Source of the DNA: an uncultured Treponema sp.
Lineage (GTDB): Bacteria > Spirochaetota > Spirochaetia > Treponematales > Treponemataceae
Direction: 5' to 3'
Length of the DNA: 64,000 bases
Assembly (NCBI GenBank): GCA_937894335.1
Contig: CALCRU010000055.1
Coordinates: 62,001 to 126,000, forward strand
The position numbers and the translations under genes were made by a program. Positions within the stretch are counted from its first letter, which is position 1. Each line of letters begins with the position of its first letter. Shown in pieces: positions 1 to 8,001 of the stretch. A model generated the notes under the pieces. It saw nothing but the letters and a program-made list of their open reading frames with translations, made no database searches and was not told the origin of the DNA.

Positions 1-1735
1 AGCTTACACTTCCGTCTACAGGAGCCTTTACTTCTAGTTCCATCTTCATGGATTCTATGATGATTATGGTTTGTCCCTTTGTAACCTGAGTTCCGTTTGC
101 AAAGCACTGCTTAAGGAGGGTACCAGCAACAGGAGCCTTAACATCAACTCCTCCAGTAACAAGAGGAGCAACGGCTGGAGCGGCACTTGCAGCAGGAGCA
201 GCACCAGCAGGACCAAAGCCTACGCTGTAAGAAGTTCCGTTAACAGTTACATTCATGCTGTCACCAGCAGGACCACTTGTTACGGCATAGGGAGTTCCGT
301 TTACGGTAATGGTGTATGAACCGCCCTTTCCTGCAGAAGATGATGCAGGCGCTTCCTTTTTTGCACCAAATGTTTTTTCCGCATCAACAGGACCATTTGC
401 TCTGTTCTTGAAGAATCCAGGTGCAACCTTAGGGAACATGGCGTAAGTAAGGGTGTCTTCTACAGAGCCGTTACCACCGTTTGCCTTTGCCTCGGCAACC
501 ATCTTGTCCCATTCGGGTTCAATTTTATCAGCAGGGCGACAGGTAATAACTTCTTCCATCTTGTTCTGCTCAAGAGCCTTCTTTACAAGGTCACTGTTTG
601 GATCGGCAGGAAGTTTTCCGTAGCGTCCCACAAGAAGGTCACGGAATTCCTGAGTCATATTGTTGTAGCGTCCGAAGAGTACATTGAATACAGCCTGAGT
701 TCCTACAATCTGACTGGTAGGAGTTACAAGAGGAACATATCCTGCATCCTTGTGAACCAGAGCAATCTCTTTAAGAACATCATCAATTTTGTCCAAGGCA
801 CCCTGCTGCTTGAGCTGACTTTCAAGATTAGAAAGCATACCGCCTGGAACCTGACTTACCAAAATGCGAGTGTCGGCACCAAGGAATTTTGACTCCAAAG
901 AAGCATAGTGCTGGCGAACTTCGCGGAAGTACTTTGCAATTTCAAGAAGAGCCTTTGTGTCCAGTCCAGTGTCGTAGGGAGTTCCCTTGAGCATTTCTAC
1001 AACAGTTTCTGTAGGACTGTGAGAAGTACCCATTGCCATGGAACTGATTGCAGTGTCAAGAATGTCTGCACCAGCTTCTGCAGCCTTAAGTTCCGTTGCA
1101 ACTGAAAGTCCCGTTGTTGAGTGAGTGTGGATTTCTACAGGCAGGTCACATGCCTTCTTTACAGCCTTAACAAGTTCGTATGCATCGTAGGGCTTTAAAA
1201 GACCAGACATATCCTTTATACAGATTGAATCGGCACCGAATTCCGCATAGGTTTTTGCAAGCTCGGCATATTTTTCTATTGTGTGATAGGGAGTTACAGC
1301 GTAGGAAATTGCCATCTGAACATGTTTGCCTGTCTTTTTTGCAGCCTTTGTAGCGCGCTCAAGGTTACGAGGGTCGTTGCATGCGTCAAAAATTCTGAAC
1401 ACGCCAATGCCGTTGTTTGCGGCGGTTTCGACAAACTTGTCTACAACATCATCAGCATAGTGGCGGTAACCCAAAAGGTTCTGTCCGCGAAGGAGCATCA
1501 TAATCTGATTGTTGGGAAGGGCTGCGTGCAGTTTTCTAAGGCGCTCCCAGGGGTCTTCGTTAAGAAAGCGGATACAACTGTCGTAAGTTGCTCCACCCCA
1601 TCCTTCTACGGCCCAGTAGCCGATTTTATCTATCATGCCACAGGCGGGAAGCATGTCGGCAGTGGTCATACGGGTTGCATGAAGCGACTGATGTGCGTCA
1701 CGCAGAACAAGTTCAGAAATGTTTACCTTTGACAT
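1..1735 (-). CDS. oadA: Oxaloacetate decarboxylase alpha subunit (C-terminus off window)
   Basis: Cytoplasmic biotin-dependent carboxyltransferase subunit of the sodium-pumping oxaloacetate decarboxylase. The start is the ATG at 1735, with a GGAG site 6 nt upstream. The N-terminus carries the carboxyltransferase TIM barrel (LRDAHQSL, DACNDPRN, IKDMSGLL and the metal-binding EIHTHSTTG), then the conserved carboxylase domain. A Gly/Ala/Pro-rich linker follows, and a biotinyl domain whose ESMKME motif (the lysine is biotinylated) lies at about 40-60. The gene runs off the left edge shortly after it. It follows oadG by 17 nt, so oadB probably lies to the left. The linker contains a duplicated VNGTxY element (see findings). 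A pyruvate carboxylase B subunit has the same architecture; the oadG neighbour decides for OadA. Confidence 0.93.
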   Translation of the reverse strand, partial: MSKVNISELVLRDAHQSLHATRMTTADMLPACGMIDKIGYWAVEGWGGATYDSCIRFLNEDPWERLRKLHAALPNNQIMMLLRGQNLLGYRHYADDVVDKFVETAANNGIGVFRIFDACNDPRNLERATKAAKKTGKHVQMAISYAVTPYHTIEKYAELAKTYAEFGADSICIKDMSGLLKPYDAYELVKAVKKACDLPVEIHTHSTTGLSVATELKAAEAGADILDTAISSMAMGTSHSPTETVVEMLKGTPYDTGLDTKALLEIAKYFREVRQHYASLESKFLGADTRILVSQVPGGMLSNLESQLKQQGALDKIDDVLKEIALVHKDAGYVPLVTPTSQIVGTQAVFNVLFGRYNNMTQEFRDLLVGRYGKLPADPNSDLVKKALEQNKMEEVITCRPADKIEPEWDKMVAEAKANGGNGSVEDTLTYAMFPKVAPGFFKNRANGPVDAEKTFGAKKEAPASSSAGKGGSYTITVNGTPYAVTSGPAGDSMNVTVNGTSYSVGFGPAGAAPAASAAPAVAPLVTGGVDVKAPVAGTLLKQCFANGTQVTKGQTIIIIESMKMELEVKAPVDGSVS

Positions 1736-1752
1736 ATATTACTCCTAAAATC

Positions 1753-2019
1753 CTATTGTTTTTCGTGAAGTGCTGCGGCAATGGCGGCAACTACGGCTCC
1801 TGTGTCTACCGACTGAGTTGGTGCGGTGGCTGGGGCAGACGGAACCGAGGCTGTACCCTGTGGGGACTTCTGAGGCTCGTCCTTATCAAGATGCAGGGCA
1901 TGCAGGACGCCGTGCAAAAGCTTCATGGAAAGAATCATTATAATCAAAAACGAAAAAACCACTGCCATACCTAGCAGAGTAAGGATTCCGCTTTGACTTA
2001 GCATTTGAGAAATAGTCAT
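1753..2019 (-). CDS. oadG: Oxaloacetate decarboxylase gamma subunit
   Basis: Small membrane subunit (88 aa) that anchors and assembles the decarboxylase complex. The start is the ATG at 2019, preceded by a strong GGCGGAGG site 4 nt away; an in-frame start further upstream would bury that site. Residues about 8-30 (ILTLLGMAVVFSFLIIMILS) form one transmembrane helix, followed by a charged stretch, an Ala/Pro/Thr-rich linker and a short C-terminal helix (VVAAIAAALHE), the usual OAD_gamma plan. It lies directly upstream of oadA on the same strand. Its 5' UTR holds a GCCTCCG stretch that could pair with the ribosome site. Confidence 0.88.
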   Translation of the reverse strand: MTISQMLSQSGILTLLGMAVVFSFLIIMILSMKLLHGVLHALHLDKDEPQKSPQGTASVPSAPATAPTQSVDTGAVVAAIAAALHEKQ

Positions 2020-2080
2020 AAGACCTCCGCCCAACAGTATATTGAAAAACGGAGGCGATTTCAATAGCCTGATTTTCTTT

Positions 2081-2109
2081 TACATACTTAGAGATTTCCA
2101 TCTAGTCAA
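2081..2109 (-). promoter_or_regulatory. Predicted sigma-70 promoter of oadG-oadA
   Basis: TTGACT (2104-2109, minus strand) and TATGTA (2081-2086) are separated by 17 nt. Transcription would start about 55 nt before oadG. The -35 box overlaps that of the divergent promoter for the gene at 2155. Confidence 0.6.
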
Positions 2110-2131
2110 AATGCAAAGTAAATGCTATAAT
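2103..2131 (+). promoter_or_regulatory. Predicted extended -10 promoter of the yhhN-like gene
   Basis: TGCTATAAT ending at 2131 is an extended -10 element; the sequence 17 nt upstream (TAGTCA) is a weak -35. It overlaps the -35 box of the divergent oad promoter, so the two promoters probably exclude each other. Confidence 0.6.
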
Positions 2132-2154
2132 GGAAGAATAAGACGGAGGACAGT

Positions 2155-2829
2155 ATGTACGCACTTTCTATTGCAGCATGCATTCTTTTTTGCTTGGATA
2201 CCATACTAAACTGGACGGGAAACCTTCTTAACAAGAAACCGCTTGCAGACAGTTCGAAGCCGCTCCTTATGCCGCTTCTTGCCCTAACAGCGATTCTTGC
2301 TCTGATTCCTGCTGGTGCACCTAAGGCCCTGCTAGTTGTCCTTGTGGTAGCCCTTGCCTTCCACACACTGGGAGACATCTTTCTTATTTCCGAAAAAGAA
2401 AAGCACTTTTTAATTGGTGCCGGATGCTTTCTTATAGGACACATATTTTACCTGACCATATTTGGAAAAGCCTTTGCCTCAATGCAGCCCTGGTTCTTTG
2501 CTGTAATGGTGGCTGTTCTTGTGGCGGTCGCAGTGCTACTTTTCCTTGGCATGAAAAAACAGGGGCTGGCCCTTGCCATAGGTGTTCCCGTCTATGCGGC
2601 AGTACTCCTTACCCTTACATTTGCAGGACTTGCGGGAGTACTTGGCTCATATTCATCAGGCTCAATTTTCGTACTCATAGGCGGAATCCTTTTTGTGGCT
2701 TCTGATGGAATGATTGCCCTTTCCGGCTATGTAAAGAAATTTCCCGGATACAAGTTCTGGATTATGTTTACCTATGTCATTGCCGAAGTCCTTCTGGTTC
2801 TTGGCATGGCCCACCCATACATGTTCTAG
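2155..2829 (+). CDS. YhhN/TMEM86 family membrane protein, putative lysoplasmalogenase
   Basis: Integral membrane protein of 224 aa with about eight hydrophobic helices. The conserved polar positions of the YhhN family are present: SSKPLLMP near residue 35, HTLGDIFL and GHIFY in the middle, and GGILFVASDGMIAL near the C-terminus. Eukaryotic and some bacterial members hydrolyse the vinyl ether bond of lysoplasmalogen; whether this one does is inferred. The start has a GGAGGA site 5-6 nt upstream. The next gene follows after 21 nt and may be co-transcribed. Confidence 0.82.
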   Translation: MYALSIAACILFCLDTILNWTGNLLNKKPLADSSKPLLMPLLALTAILALIPAGAPKALLVVLVVALAFHTLGDIFLISEKEKHFLIGAGCFLIGHIFYLTIFGKAFASMQPWFFAVMVAVLVAVAVLLFLGMKKQGLALAIGVPVYAAVLLTLTFAGLAGVLGSYSSGSIFVLIGGILFVASDGMIALSGYVKKFPGYKFWIMFTYVIAEVLLVLGMAHPYMF

Positions 2830-2850
2830 AGAAAAATTAGGAGGAAAAAA

Positions 2851-3765
2851 ATGAAGAAACTTAACGCCCTTGTTGTAAGCCTAGCCCTACTTACCGTAGC
2901 CGCATTCACCTCATGCGCCCAGTTAAATGAAAGGGCACAGGTAAGTTTTAGCATAGACACCGCACAGCTTGCACGAAACCTTTCCCTTGACCCAAACGAA
3001 GGTAGCACAGACCTCTGGATTGTTGCAACCATGGAAGGCACATCTGGCACTACAGAAACAAAAGCAGTACACAATGCAAAGGTGACGACGCAAAACCCGC
3101 AGCAGACAGCGGGGTCAGTATCTGCAGAATACACGGAAATTACATTTGACAACTTTCTTGTAGGCGACACCGTTACTGCCTATGTAGATGTGTATTATAT
3201 ACCTAGTTCTGCTTCGCAGAATGTTCAAAATTACTGGAGGTATACAGGAACTTCCGACAGGACTTACCTTGACTTGTGGGAGAATAAAATTTCGATGACG
3301 CTGAACGAGGTAAGTCCAGAAGATGTAGAATCAATAGAGGGGCTGCCTCTAAATTTCTCGACTTGCACCTATAAAGGTGAGTCTTTAAGTATTAGAGACG
3401 GAGAAAATAAAACTCTCGCCTTTTATAGCAATAACACCTATACAATAAGTATAGATGACTCACCTATATCCCAAGGAAAATGGTCTTGCAAGACATATTC
3501 CTATGCTCCAGATAGCTCCGATAACTTAGTAGCAGACGGCAGAGAAATTGCTCTTACCGAATACTGGTACCTTGACCCAAGAATCGACACAGAAGATACC
3601 CCAGACTTTAAATATCTCACTTTTGGAGGAAGCACCCCTGTCATCGTTATGCCTCGAAAAACTCAGACCGTCATTTTTACAAAAACTGATCCCGAGAGTG
3701 TAATTCTGTCAGGTTCAGTTAAAAGCGGCAGTGGTATAACATTCTATATTACACAAGAATCTTAA
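2851..3765 (+). CDS. Secreted lipoprotein of unknown function
   Basis: A 304-aa protein with a lipoprotein signal: MKK, a hydrophobic stretch and a lipobox ending AAFTSC (Cys22). The mature part is rich in Ser/Thr, Asp and aromatic residues and looks beta-rich. No catalytic motif is recognised. The start has an AGGAGG site. The middle part (about 3340-3500) is more AT-rich than the ends. A strong terminator follows immediately. Probably an outer- or inner-membrane anchored surface lipoprotein; function unknown. Confidence 0.75.
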   Translation: MKKLNALVVSLALLTVAAFTSCAQLNERAQVSFSIDTAQLARNLSLDPNEGSTDLWIVATMEGTSGTTETKAVHNAKVTTQNPQQTAGSVSAEYTEITFDNFLVGDTVTAYVDVYYIPSSASQNVQNYWRYTGTSDRTYLDLWENKISMTLNEVSPEDVESIEGLPLNFSTCTYKGESLSIRDGENKTLAFYSNNTYTISIDDSPISQGKWSCKTYSYAPDSSDNLVADGREIALTEYWYLDPRIDTEDTPDFKYLTFGGSTPVIVMPRKTQTVIFTKTDPESVILSGSVKSGSGITFYITQES

Positions 3766-3776
3766 TACTCTTTACA

Positions 3777-3812
3777 CAAAAGCCCCCTGCTCCCTTGCAG
3801 GGGGGGCTTTTG
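3777..3812 (+). terminator. Rho-independent terminator after the lipoprotein gene
   Basis: GC-rich inverted repeat CAAAAGCCCCC / GGGGGCTTTTG around a loop containing TGCTCCCTTGCA, starting 12 nt after the stop codon. The right arm ends in TTTT. Confidence 0.85.
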
Positions 3813-3855
3813 TATAGGGGCTAGCTTTAGTTAGCGTGCAGGCGCAAAGTTTTTC

Positions 3856-3884
3856 TTGACGGCTCAGAAAAAATGCGCTATATT
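3856..3884 (+). promoter_or_regulatory. Strong sigma-70 promoter of the antitoxin RNA
   Basis: TTGACG (3856-3861), a 17-nt spacer and TATATT (3879-3884). No open reading frame with a ribosome site follows before the terminator hairpin at 3951-3984, which points to a small RNA gene. Confidence 0.75.
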
Positions 3885-3886
3885 AG

Positions 3887-3920
3887 AAAAAGGAAAGGCA
3901 CTCGCAACAAGCGTCCTGCC
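3887..3920 (-). terminator. Predicted terminator of the toxin mRNA
   Basis: Read on the minus strand, an imperfect hairpin (outer arms GGCA/TGCC, inner CGC/GCG around TTGTT) is followed by TTTCCTTTTT. It would end the toxin transcript about 100 nt after its stop codon, so that the whole antisense RNA overlaps the 3' UTR. Confidence 0.5.
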
Positions 3921-3992
3921 TCCTACAGTGTTTTAGGTCTCTTCAGACCCGCCCACTCTGAAGCTGGAACATAGCAGGGTGGGCTATTTTTT
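3891..3992 (+). ncRNA. Putative type I antitoxin RNA (RatA/SR4-like position)
   Basis: Predicted RNA of about 100 nt between the promoter at 3856-3884 and an intrinsic terminator. The terminator is GCCCACTCTG, a 14-nt loop, then CAGGGTGGGC followed by TATTTTTT (3951-3990). It contains two more hairpins: GGCA...TGCC (3897-3920) and GGTCTCTTCAGACC (3937-3950). It is fully antisense to the predicted 3' UTR of the toxin mRNA on the other strand and just touches the toxin stop codon. In Bacillus, txpA/RatA and bsrG/SR4 have the same convergent arrangement. The exact ends are predicted, not observed. Confidence 0.65.
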
Positions 3993-4092
3993 ACTCTTCT
4001 TCTCTATTCCGTCTTCGGAAGAGGTGCCGAGTAATGTCGACGATAAGCCGGACAGCCGTAAGCACGACCATCAGCGTTTCATACAAACTCAT
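3991..4092 (-). CDS. Putative type I toxin, holin-like TxpA/BsrG-type peptide
   Basis: A 33-residue peptide beginning MSLYETLMVVLTAVRLIV and ending in the basic-acidic tail RRRNREEE. A perfect GGAGGT site lies 4 nt from the ATG. The opening M-S-x-Y-E-x-L-M is the hallmark, recalled from memory, of the TxpA/BsrG/BsrE family (Pfam 'putative holin-like toxin'). It is followed by one short hydrophobic helix and a charged C-terminus, as in those membrane-active toxins. The antisense RNA gene, the long 5' UTR and an anti-Shine-Dalgarno strand support a type I toxin-antitoxin system. The helix is short and interrupted by Arg15 and Asp19, which is unusual. Confidence 0.68.
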   Translation of the reverse strand: MSLYETLMVVLTAVRLIVDITRHLFRRRNREEE

Positions 4093-4145
4093 AGCTACCT
4101 CCATAACAGTTATTCCGGTGTTACCCGGTAAGAGTTAGGAGGCAA
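4093..4145 (-). promoter_or_regulatory. Anti-Shine-Dalgarno hairpin in the toxin 5' UTR
   Basis: In the toxin mRNA, GCCTCCTAAC (from 4143 down to 4134) is complementary to GTTATGGAGGT (4107 down to 4097). The pairing has nine Watson-Crick pairs with one bulged U, plus possible G-U extensions. This would hide the ribosome site in a hairpin, the usual way type I toxin mRNAs are kept untranslated. On the plus strand the same bases look like a ribosome site (GTTAGGAGG), but no gene follows it. Confidence 0.55.
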
Positions 4146-4196
4146 ATCCGCCCTTTGTTGCAAAGTGCCGCACGGTAAGTTTTACCTACACCGTAC

Positions 4197-4235
4197 ATAT
4201 AATATATATATGCTGTTTTTTAAAAATTGACACAA
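4197..4235 (-). promoter_or_regulatory. Likely toxin promoter region
   Basis: An AT tract (4197-4211) read on the minus strand offers several -10 candidates (TATATA, TATATT); TTGTGT at 4230-4235 is a possible -35 with non-ideal spacing. This would give a 5' UTR of about 90-100 nt, rich in small inverted repeats. Confidence 0.4.
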
Positions 4236-4255
4236 AACAAGGTGGCTTAAAAAAA

Positions 4256-5476
4256 TTATCTGGAAACAAGGGCGTTGAACAGAGCGTATGCGTCTATGCC
4301 GTTTACGATTGAACCGGGGGTAAAGCGGCGCAAAAGGTTTTCCCTTCCGTCCTGAAGATGCTTGCTTGTAATGCCGTGGCGGATTGAGGCGTCTGCTTCA
4401 AGAAGGGCTGCGTAATGGTCTGCAAGGCGCACAAGTTTTCCATCCACCGGGTTAAATTCATCCCTATTGAATCGCTTGTTAAGTTCTTCAAAACTCGTGT
4501 GCAAAACAGAATTATCTACAACAATACGATTTTCAAATTCATCACTGGTAAAGAAAAGTATTTCGTTACGATAAAAATCTTCCATGAGGGGAACAAGTTC
4601 CTTTGCAACAATCTGGTCCTCTATGTTTTTTACTACGGCGGGCAAATCATCCGTTGCCTGCTTTACAGGAGAAATTATGTCACGGGTAACACTTTCTGGC
4701 AGGTCGTGGAACAGGGCAGAAAAGAAATCGTTGTATAACCGTCTGGGGCACATCTTAACGCCAGACTCACGGGTAAAAAGCAGAGTCATAAGGGCTACAA
4801 AAAAGCAGTGACCCAAAACAGAAGTTGCTGGTACCCTAGGAGTCTGATTCCATCTTGTCTGAAACCTAAGCTGCTCTATGCGAAGCAAAAACTCGTAGGG
4901 CTTCTGCTTGGTCAAAAGAAGCTGCAGTCCGCGCAGATCTAGAAACTCCTGAATGTCGGCATTAACTTCTTTCTTTATGCGTTCAAGTCGCTCTGGTTCG
5001 TTTACTGGGCAGAGCATTTCCAGTTCTCGCAGAGTGGAATACTTGTGGGCCGCCCTGAACACCCTTTCTGTAGTCTGCTGATTAGGTCCATAGGGAATTG
5101 AACCACAGGTTTTTCCAATATAAAGTGTAAACTTTGAAAATAAGTCTGAATCATCAATAAGGGAGCGGTACTGTTCCAAAACCCACTCGTTAAGGCGCAC
5201 ATATTCTGCAGGATATTCTTCCCTTATTAGCCTTTGAACGGGGCTCTTTATGTCGCACAGAGCAATTTTACGCAGCAGTTCAAACACACTTGCGTACATC
5301 ATCCATTCCCAGTCTATTTTTACGCCCCTCTCCTCTTCAAACTTTCCGATTATGTATGCGACAAAAAGACGCTCGGCATCCTTGTCCATCTGAACTAAAT
5401 CAAAGGGACGCACCAAATCGTTCCAGCGCTCAATGGAAAATCCTTCAAAAATCTTAAGGGCAAATTCTTTTTTCAC
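4256..5476 (-). CDS. HD-domain phosphohydrolase (YfbR-like)
   Basis: A 406-aa cytoplasmic protein. The central HD domain is visible as VPATSVLGH followed by FFSALFHDLPESVTRDIISPVK (residues about 220-275), the arrangement of YfbR-type 5'-deoxynucleotidases and related metal-dependent phosphohydrolases. The later D-H pair in RLADHYAALLEADASI may complete the metal site. It starts at a GTG with AAAGGTG upstream; the ATG two codons earlier is out of frame. It lies 15 nt after the preceding gene in a minus-strand cluster. The substrate is unknown; a nucleotide is a reasonable guess from the family. Confidence 0.72.
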   Translation of the reverse strand: MKKEFALKIFEGFSIERWNDLVRPFDLVQMDKDAERLFVAYIIGKFEEERGVKIDWEWMMYASVFELLRKIALCDIKSPVQRLIREEYPAEYVRLNEWVLEQYRSLIDDSDLFSKFTLYIGKTCGSIPYGPNQQTTERVFRAAHKYSTLRELEMLCPVNEPERLERIKKEVNADIQEFLDLRGLQLLLTKQKPYEFLLRIEQLRFQTRWNQTPRVPATSVLGHCFFVALMTLLFTRESGVKMCPRRLYNDFFSALFHDLPESVTRDIISPVKQATDDLPAVVKNIEDQIVAKELVPLMEDFYRNEILFFTSDEFENRIVVDNSVLHTSFEELNKRFNRDEFNPVDGKLVRLADHYAALLEADASIRHGITSKHLQDGRENLLRRFTPGSIVNGIDAYALFNALVSR

Positions 5477-5491
5477 GGCATCACCTTTGTG

Positions 5492-6295
5492 CTAGCTTAC
5501 GCGACCCGACTTCTGGTCAGACTCCATTTTTCCTTTCCAGACTGCGGCCTTCTTCTTAAGTTCCTCGGCATCGTCCTTGTCGCCCATAACGATTGCAATG
5601 CGACGCTGAGCAAGAAGAAAATTTATTGCCATCTTCATGTCGTCTATGCGGCGTGAAGAAAGTTCGTACTTATCGCGGTAGTCCTGAGCGCTTTGGTCAA
5701 TCAGTTTTTTTATAAGGCGCACATACAAAACCGTGCTGTCGTATTCAGGAGAAGAAGGTTCAAAAAAATCTTTGGAGGCCTTTTTCATGTCGATAAGATT
5801 TTTTGCAACCACAGTAAAGCGTCCCCTCATTTCTACAAAGGACCACTTCCACTTTGAATTGTCGCCGAATGCATCAACCAGCATCTGAATGGCCAGCCCC
5901 AGTTTGCGTACCAAATAGTAGCGCTTTTCTACGGGAGTGTTTGCAATTCGTTCCCAGTTGGGAACCAAATCAGTGTAAGGGCAGTCAACATAGGCGGTAA
6001 CAATTTCTTCCAGATAAATGATTGCCTTGTAGAGGATTTTTCGCGCATCGTTAAGGACATCGTTGTTTCGGGTATCCATAATGTGAACGGAAAGGGCATT
6101 AATCTGAATGTAAAGGGTTGAAACATAAATCATCTGTTCGGCAAGAAGGAGTTTCTTGTACTCTACTCCACCGGTGTCGTTTTTCATTACGGCAAGAATT
6201 TCCTTTTCCTTTTTGAGGGCTTCTTCAATTTCAGCCTTGATAGGTTTCTGCTTTTCGTTAAATTCCTTGCGGTCTTCTTCGGTAATTTTTGACAT
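5492..6295 (-). CDS. Conserved spirochaete hypothetical protein
   Basis: A 267-aa, probably cytoplasmic, alpha-helical protein with coiled-coil-like charged N- and C-termini and no signal peptide. The start chosen is the ATG at 6295, sharing one base with the recN stop (TGATG), with GGAGGA 5 nt upstream; a GTG one codon earlier is less well placed. The tight overlap suggests translational coupling to recN. I do not recognise a domain. Confidence 0.7.
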   Translation of the reverse strand: MSKITEEDRKEFNEKQKPIKAEIEEALKKEKEILAVMKNDTGGVEYKKLLLAEQMIYVSTLYIQINALSVHIMDTRNNDVLNDARKILYKAIIYLEEIVTAYVDCPYTDLVPNWERIANTPVEKRYYLVRKLGLAIQMLVDAFGDNSKWKWSFVEMRGRFTVVAKNLIDMKKASKDFFEPSSPEYDSTVLYVRLIKKLIDQSAQDYRDKYELSSRRIDDMKMAINFLLAQRRIAIVMGDKDDAEELKKKAAVWKGKMESDQKSGRVS

Positions 6296-8001
6296 CACAT
6301 TCCTCCGAACTTTTTAAGCATAGCGGCGGCATGTTCAAGGGATTCGTCTGAGTTGCTGTCTCCAGAAAGCATGCGCGCTATTTCCTTTACCCTGTCATCT
6401 CCTGTTACAGGGAAGACAAGTGTTGAAGTAGACTGTCCTGTCGTACCCTTCTGTATCTTTATTTGATTATGTGCATAAACGGCTATGCTTGCCAAGTGGG
6501 TAATGCACAAAATCTGCTTTTCTGCCGCAAGTTGTTTCATGTGGTTGCCAACGGAAACAGCAACCTCTCCGCCAATGCCTGTGTCAATTTCGTCAAAAAT
6601 CAAAGTGCCTACAGTGTCTTCTGCGCTAAGGATTGTCTTTAACGCAAGCATAACGCGGCTCAGTTCTCCGCCAGAAGCAATTTTTGCAAGGGGAGCAAGG
6701 GCCGAACCAGCGTTTGCGCTTATAAGGAATTCTATGTTGTCCATTCCGTAAGGGCCGCACTGCTGGGTTATGTCTGTTCCCTCTTTTGAAGAAAGACTTA
6801 CCTTAAACCTTGCGTCCTTCATTCCAAGCTGACTTAATATGCCTTGTGCTTCAAGAGCCATTCTGTCGGAGGCGCTATGTCGCTTTTCGCTAAGAGACTT
6901 TGCGGCAGAGTAAACCTGTTTTTCAAGAAGAGATATTTCTTTTTCTAGTGCACTCTTGTCGGCACTTGAGCCAGTAAGGGCTTCCAGTTCTGTCTGAGCA
7001 TTCTGGGCGTAGTCAAGAACTTCCTGCAGAGGAGCCTTTGTATTAGAGGCATACTTTTTCTTAAGGCGATACATTAGATCCAGACGCTCCTGAACAAATG
7101 CAAGCCGTTCTGGATCAAAGACAAGGGATGAGGCGTAACTTCTGAATTCCTTTGCAATGTCGTCAACTTCGTAAAAAACAGACTGCAACCTGTCGTCCAA
7201 GTCTGAAAGTTCTTTGTCAAGTTCGGCAGCATGGGGAACAAGATTTTTAAGCCTTCGCAAGAGAGAAAGCACCGAGCCAGAAGATTCCGAAGAAGAGTCC
7301 AGCACAGAGTTGATTTCTTCTATATCGGAATAAAGTTTTTCAAACGAAGAAAGTTTTGCTTCTTCGGCCTCAAGTTCATCGTCTTCGCCAGCCTTAAGTT
7401 TTGCATCTGCAATTTCGCTTACTGCAAAGGAAAGCATTTCTATGCGATTGGCCCTTTCTGCTTCGTTAGTGTTAAGAGAGTCTAGTGTCCTGCGTTTTTC
7501 TACAAGAGTTGCATAAAGTTCCGTAAAGTTTTTTACTTCTCCTGTAATGCCTGCATAGCTGTCCAGAAAGCGCCTGTGTTCTGAAACCTTCATAAGAGAC
7601 TGTTGGTCGTGCTGACCGTGTATATCTACAAGAAATGATGCAAAGGAAGCAAGGTCTGCCCTTGTTACAGGTGTGGAACCAATCCATGCAGAAGACTTGT
7701 TGGTGTCGCGCACAATTCGCCTTATAAGAATGCGGTTATCCTCGGCCTCCATGCCGTGTTCGGTAAGCCATTCCTGCGCACCGTTACCCTCAAGAAGAAA
7801 AGTTCCACTTACAGACGCTTCGTGGGCACCAGTACGAATCAGTTCAGTTCCGCCCTTTCCACCTAGAAGGAATGCAAGGCTTCCTATCAAAATGGATTTA
7901 CCTGCACCTGTTTCGCCGCTTAAGACGGTAAAGCCCTTTTCAAATTCAACATGAGCCTTGTCTATGAGTGCAAAATTCTGAATGTCAATTTCTTCAAGCA
8001 C
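6295..8001 (-). CDS. recN: DNA repair protein RecN
   Basis: SMC-like ATPase for double-strand break repair (568 aa, normal length). The N-terminus FALIDKAHVEFEKGF is followed by the Walker A motif SGETGAGKS. The coiled-coil arms fill the middle, and the ABC signature region SGGELSRVMLALK and Walker B TLIFDEIDTGIGG occupy the C-terminal third. The start is a GTG with a GGAGG site 4 nt upstream. It overlaps the end of nadK by 8 nt, as recN and nadK often neighbour each other in bacteria. Confidence 0.96.
   Translation of the reverse strand: MLEEIDIQNFALIDKAHVEFEKGFTVLSGETGAGKSILIGSLAFLLGGKGGTELIRTGAHEASVSGTFLLEGNGAQEWLTEHGMEAEDNRILIRRIVRDTNKSSAWIGSTPVTRADLASFASFLVDIHGQHDQQSLMKVSEHRRFLDSYAGITGEVKNFTELYATLVEKRRTLDSLNTNEAERANRIEMLSFAVSEIADAKLKAGEDDELEAEEAKLSSFEKLYSDIEEINSVLDSSSESSGSVLSLLRRLKNLVPHAAELDKELSDLDDRLQSVFYEVDDIAKEFRSYASSLVFDPERLAFVQERLDLMYRLKKKYASNTKAPLQEVLDYAQNAQTELEALTGSSADKSALEKEISLLEKQVYSAAKSLSEKRHSASDRMALEAQGILSQLGMKDARFKVSLSSKEGTDITQQCGPYGMDNIEFLISANAGSALAPLAKIASGGELSRVMLALKTILSAEDTVGTLIFDEIDTGIGGEVAVSVGNHMKQLAAEKQILCITHLASIAVYAHNQIKIQKGTTGQSTSTLVFPVTGDDRVKEIARMLSGDSNSDESLEHAAAMLKKFGGM

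Noticed and set aside
1886..2101. Upstream frame starting MEISKYVKENQ before oadG
   Set aside because: No ribosome site, runs out of frame deep into oadG, and starts at the promoter itself.
4131..4145. Apparent ribosome site GTTAGGAGG on the plus strand
   Set aside because: No gene follows; on the minus strand it is the anti-Shine-Dalgarno strand of the toxin leader.
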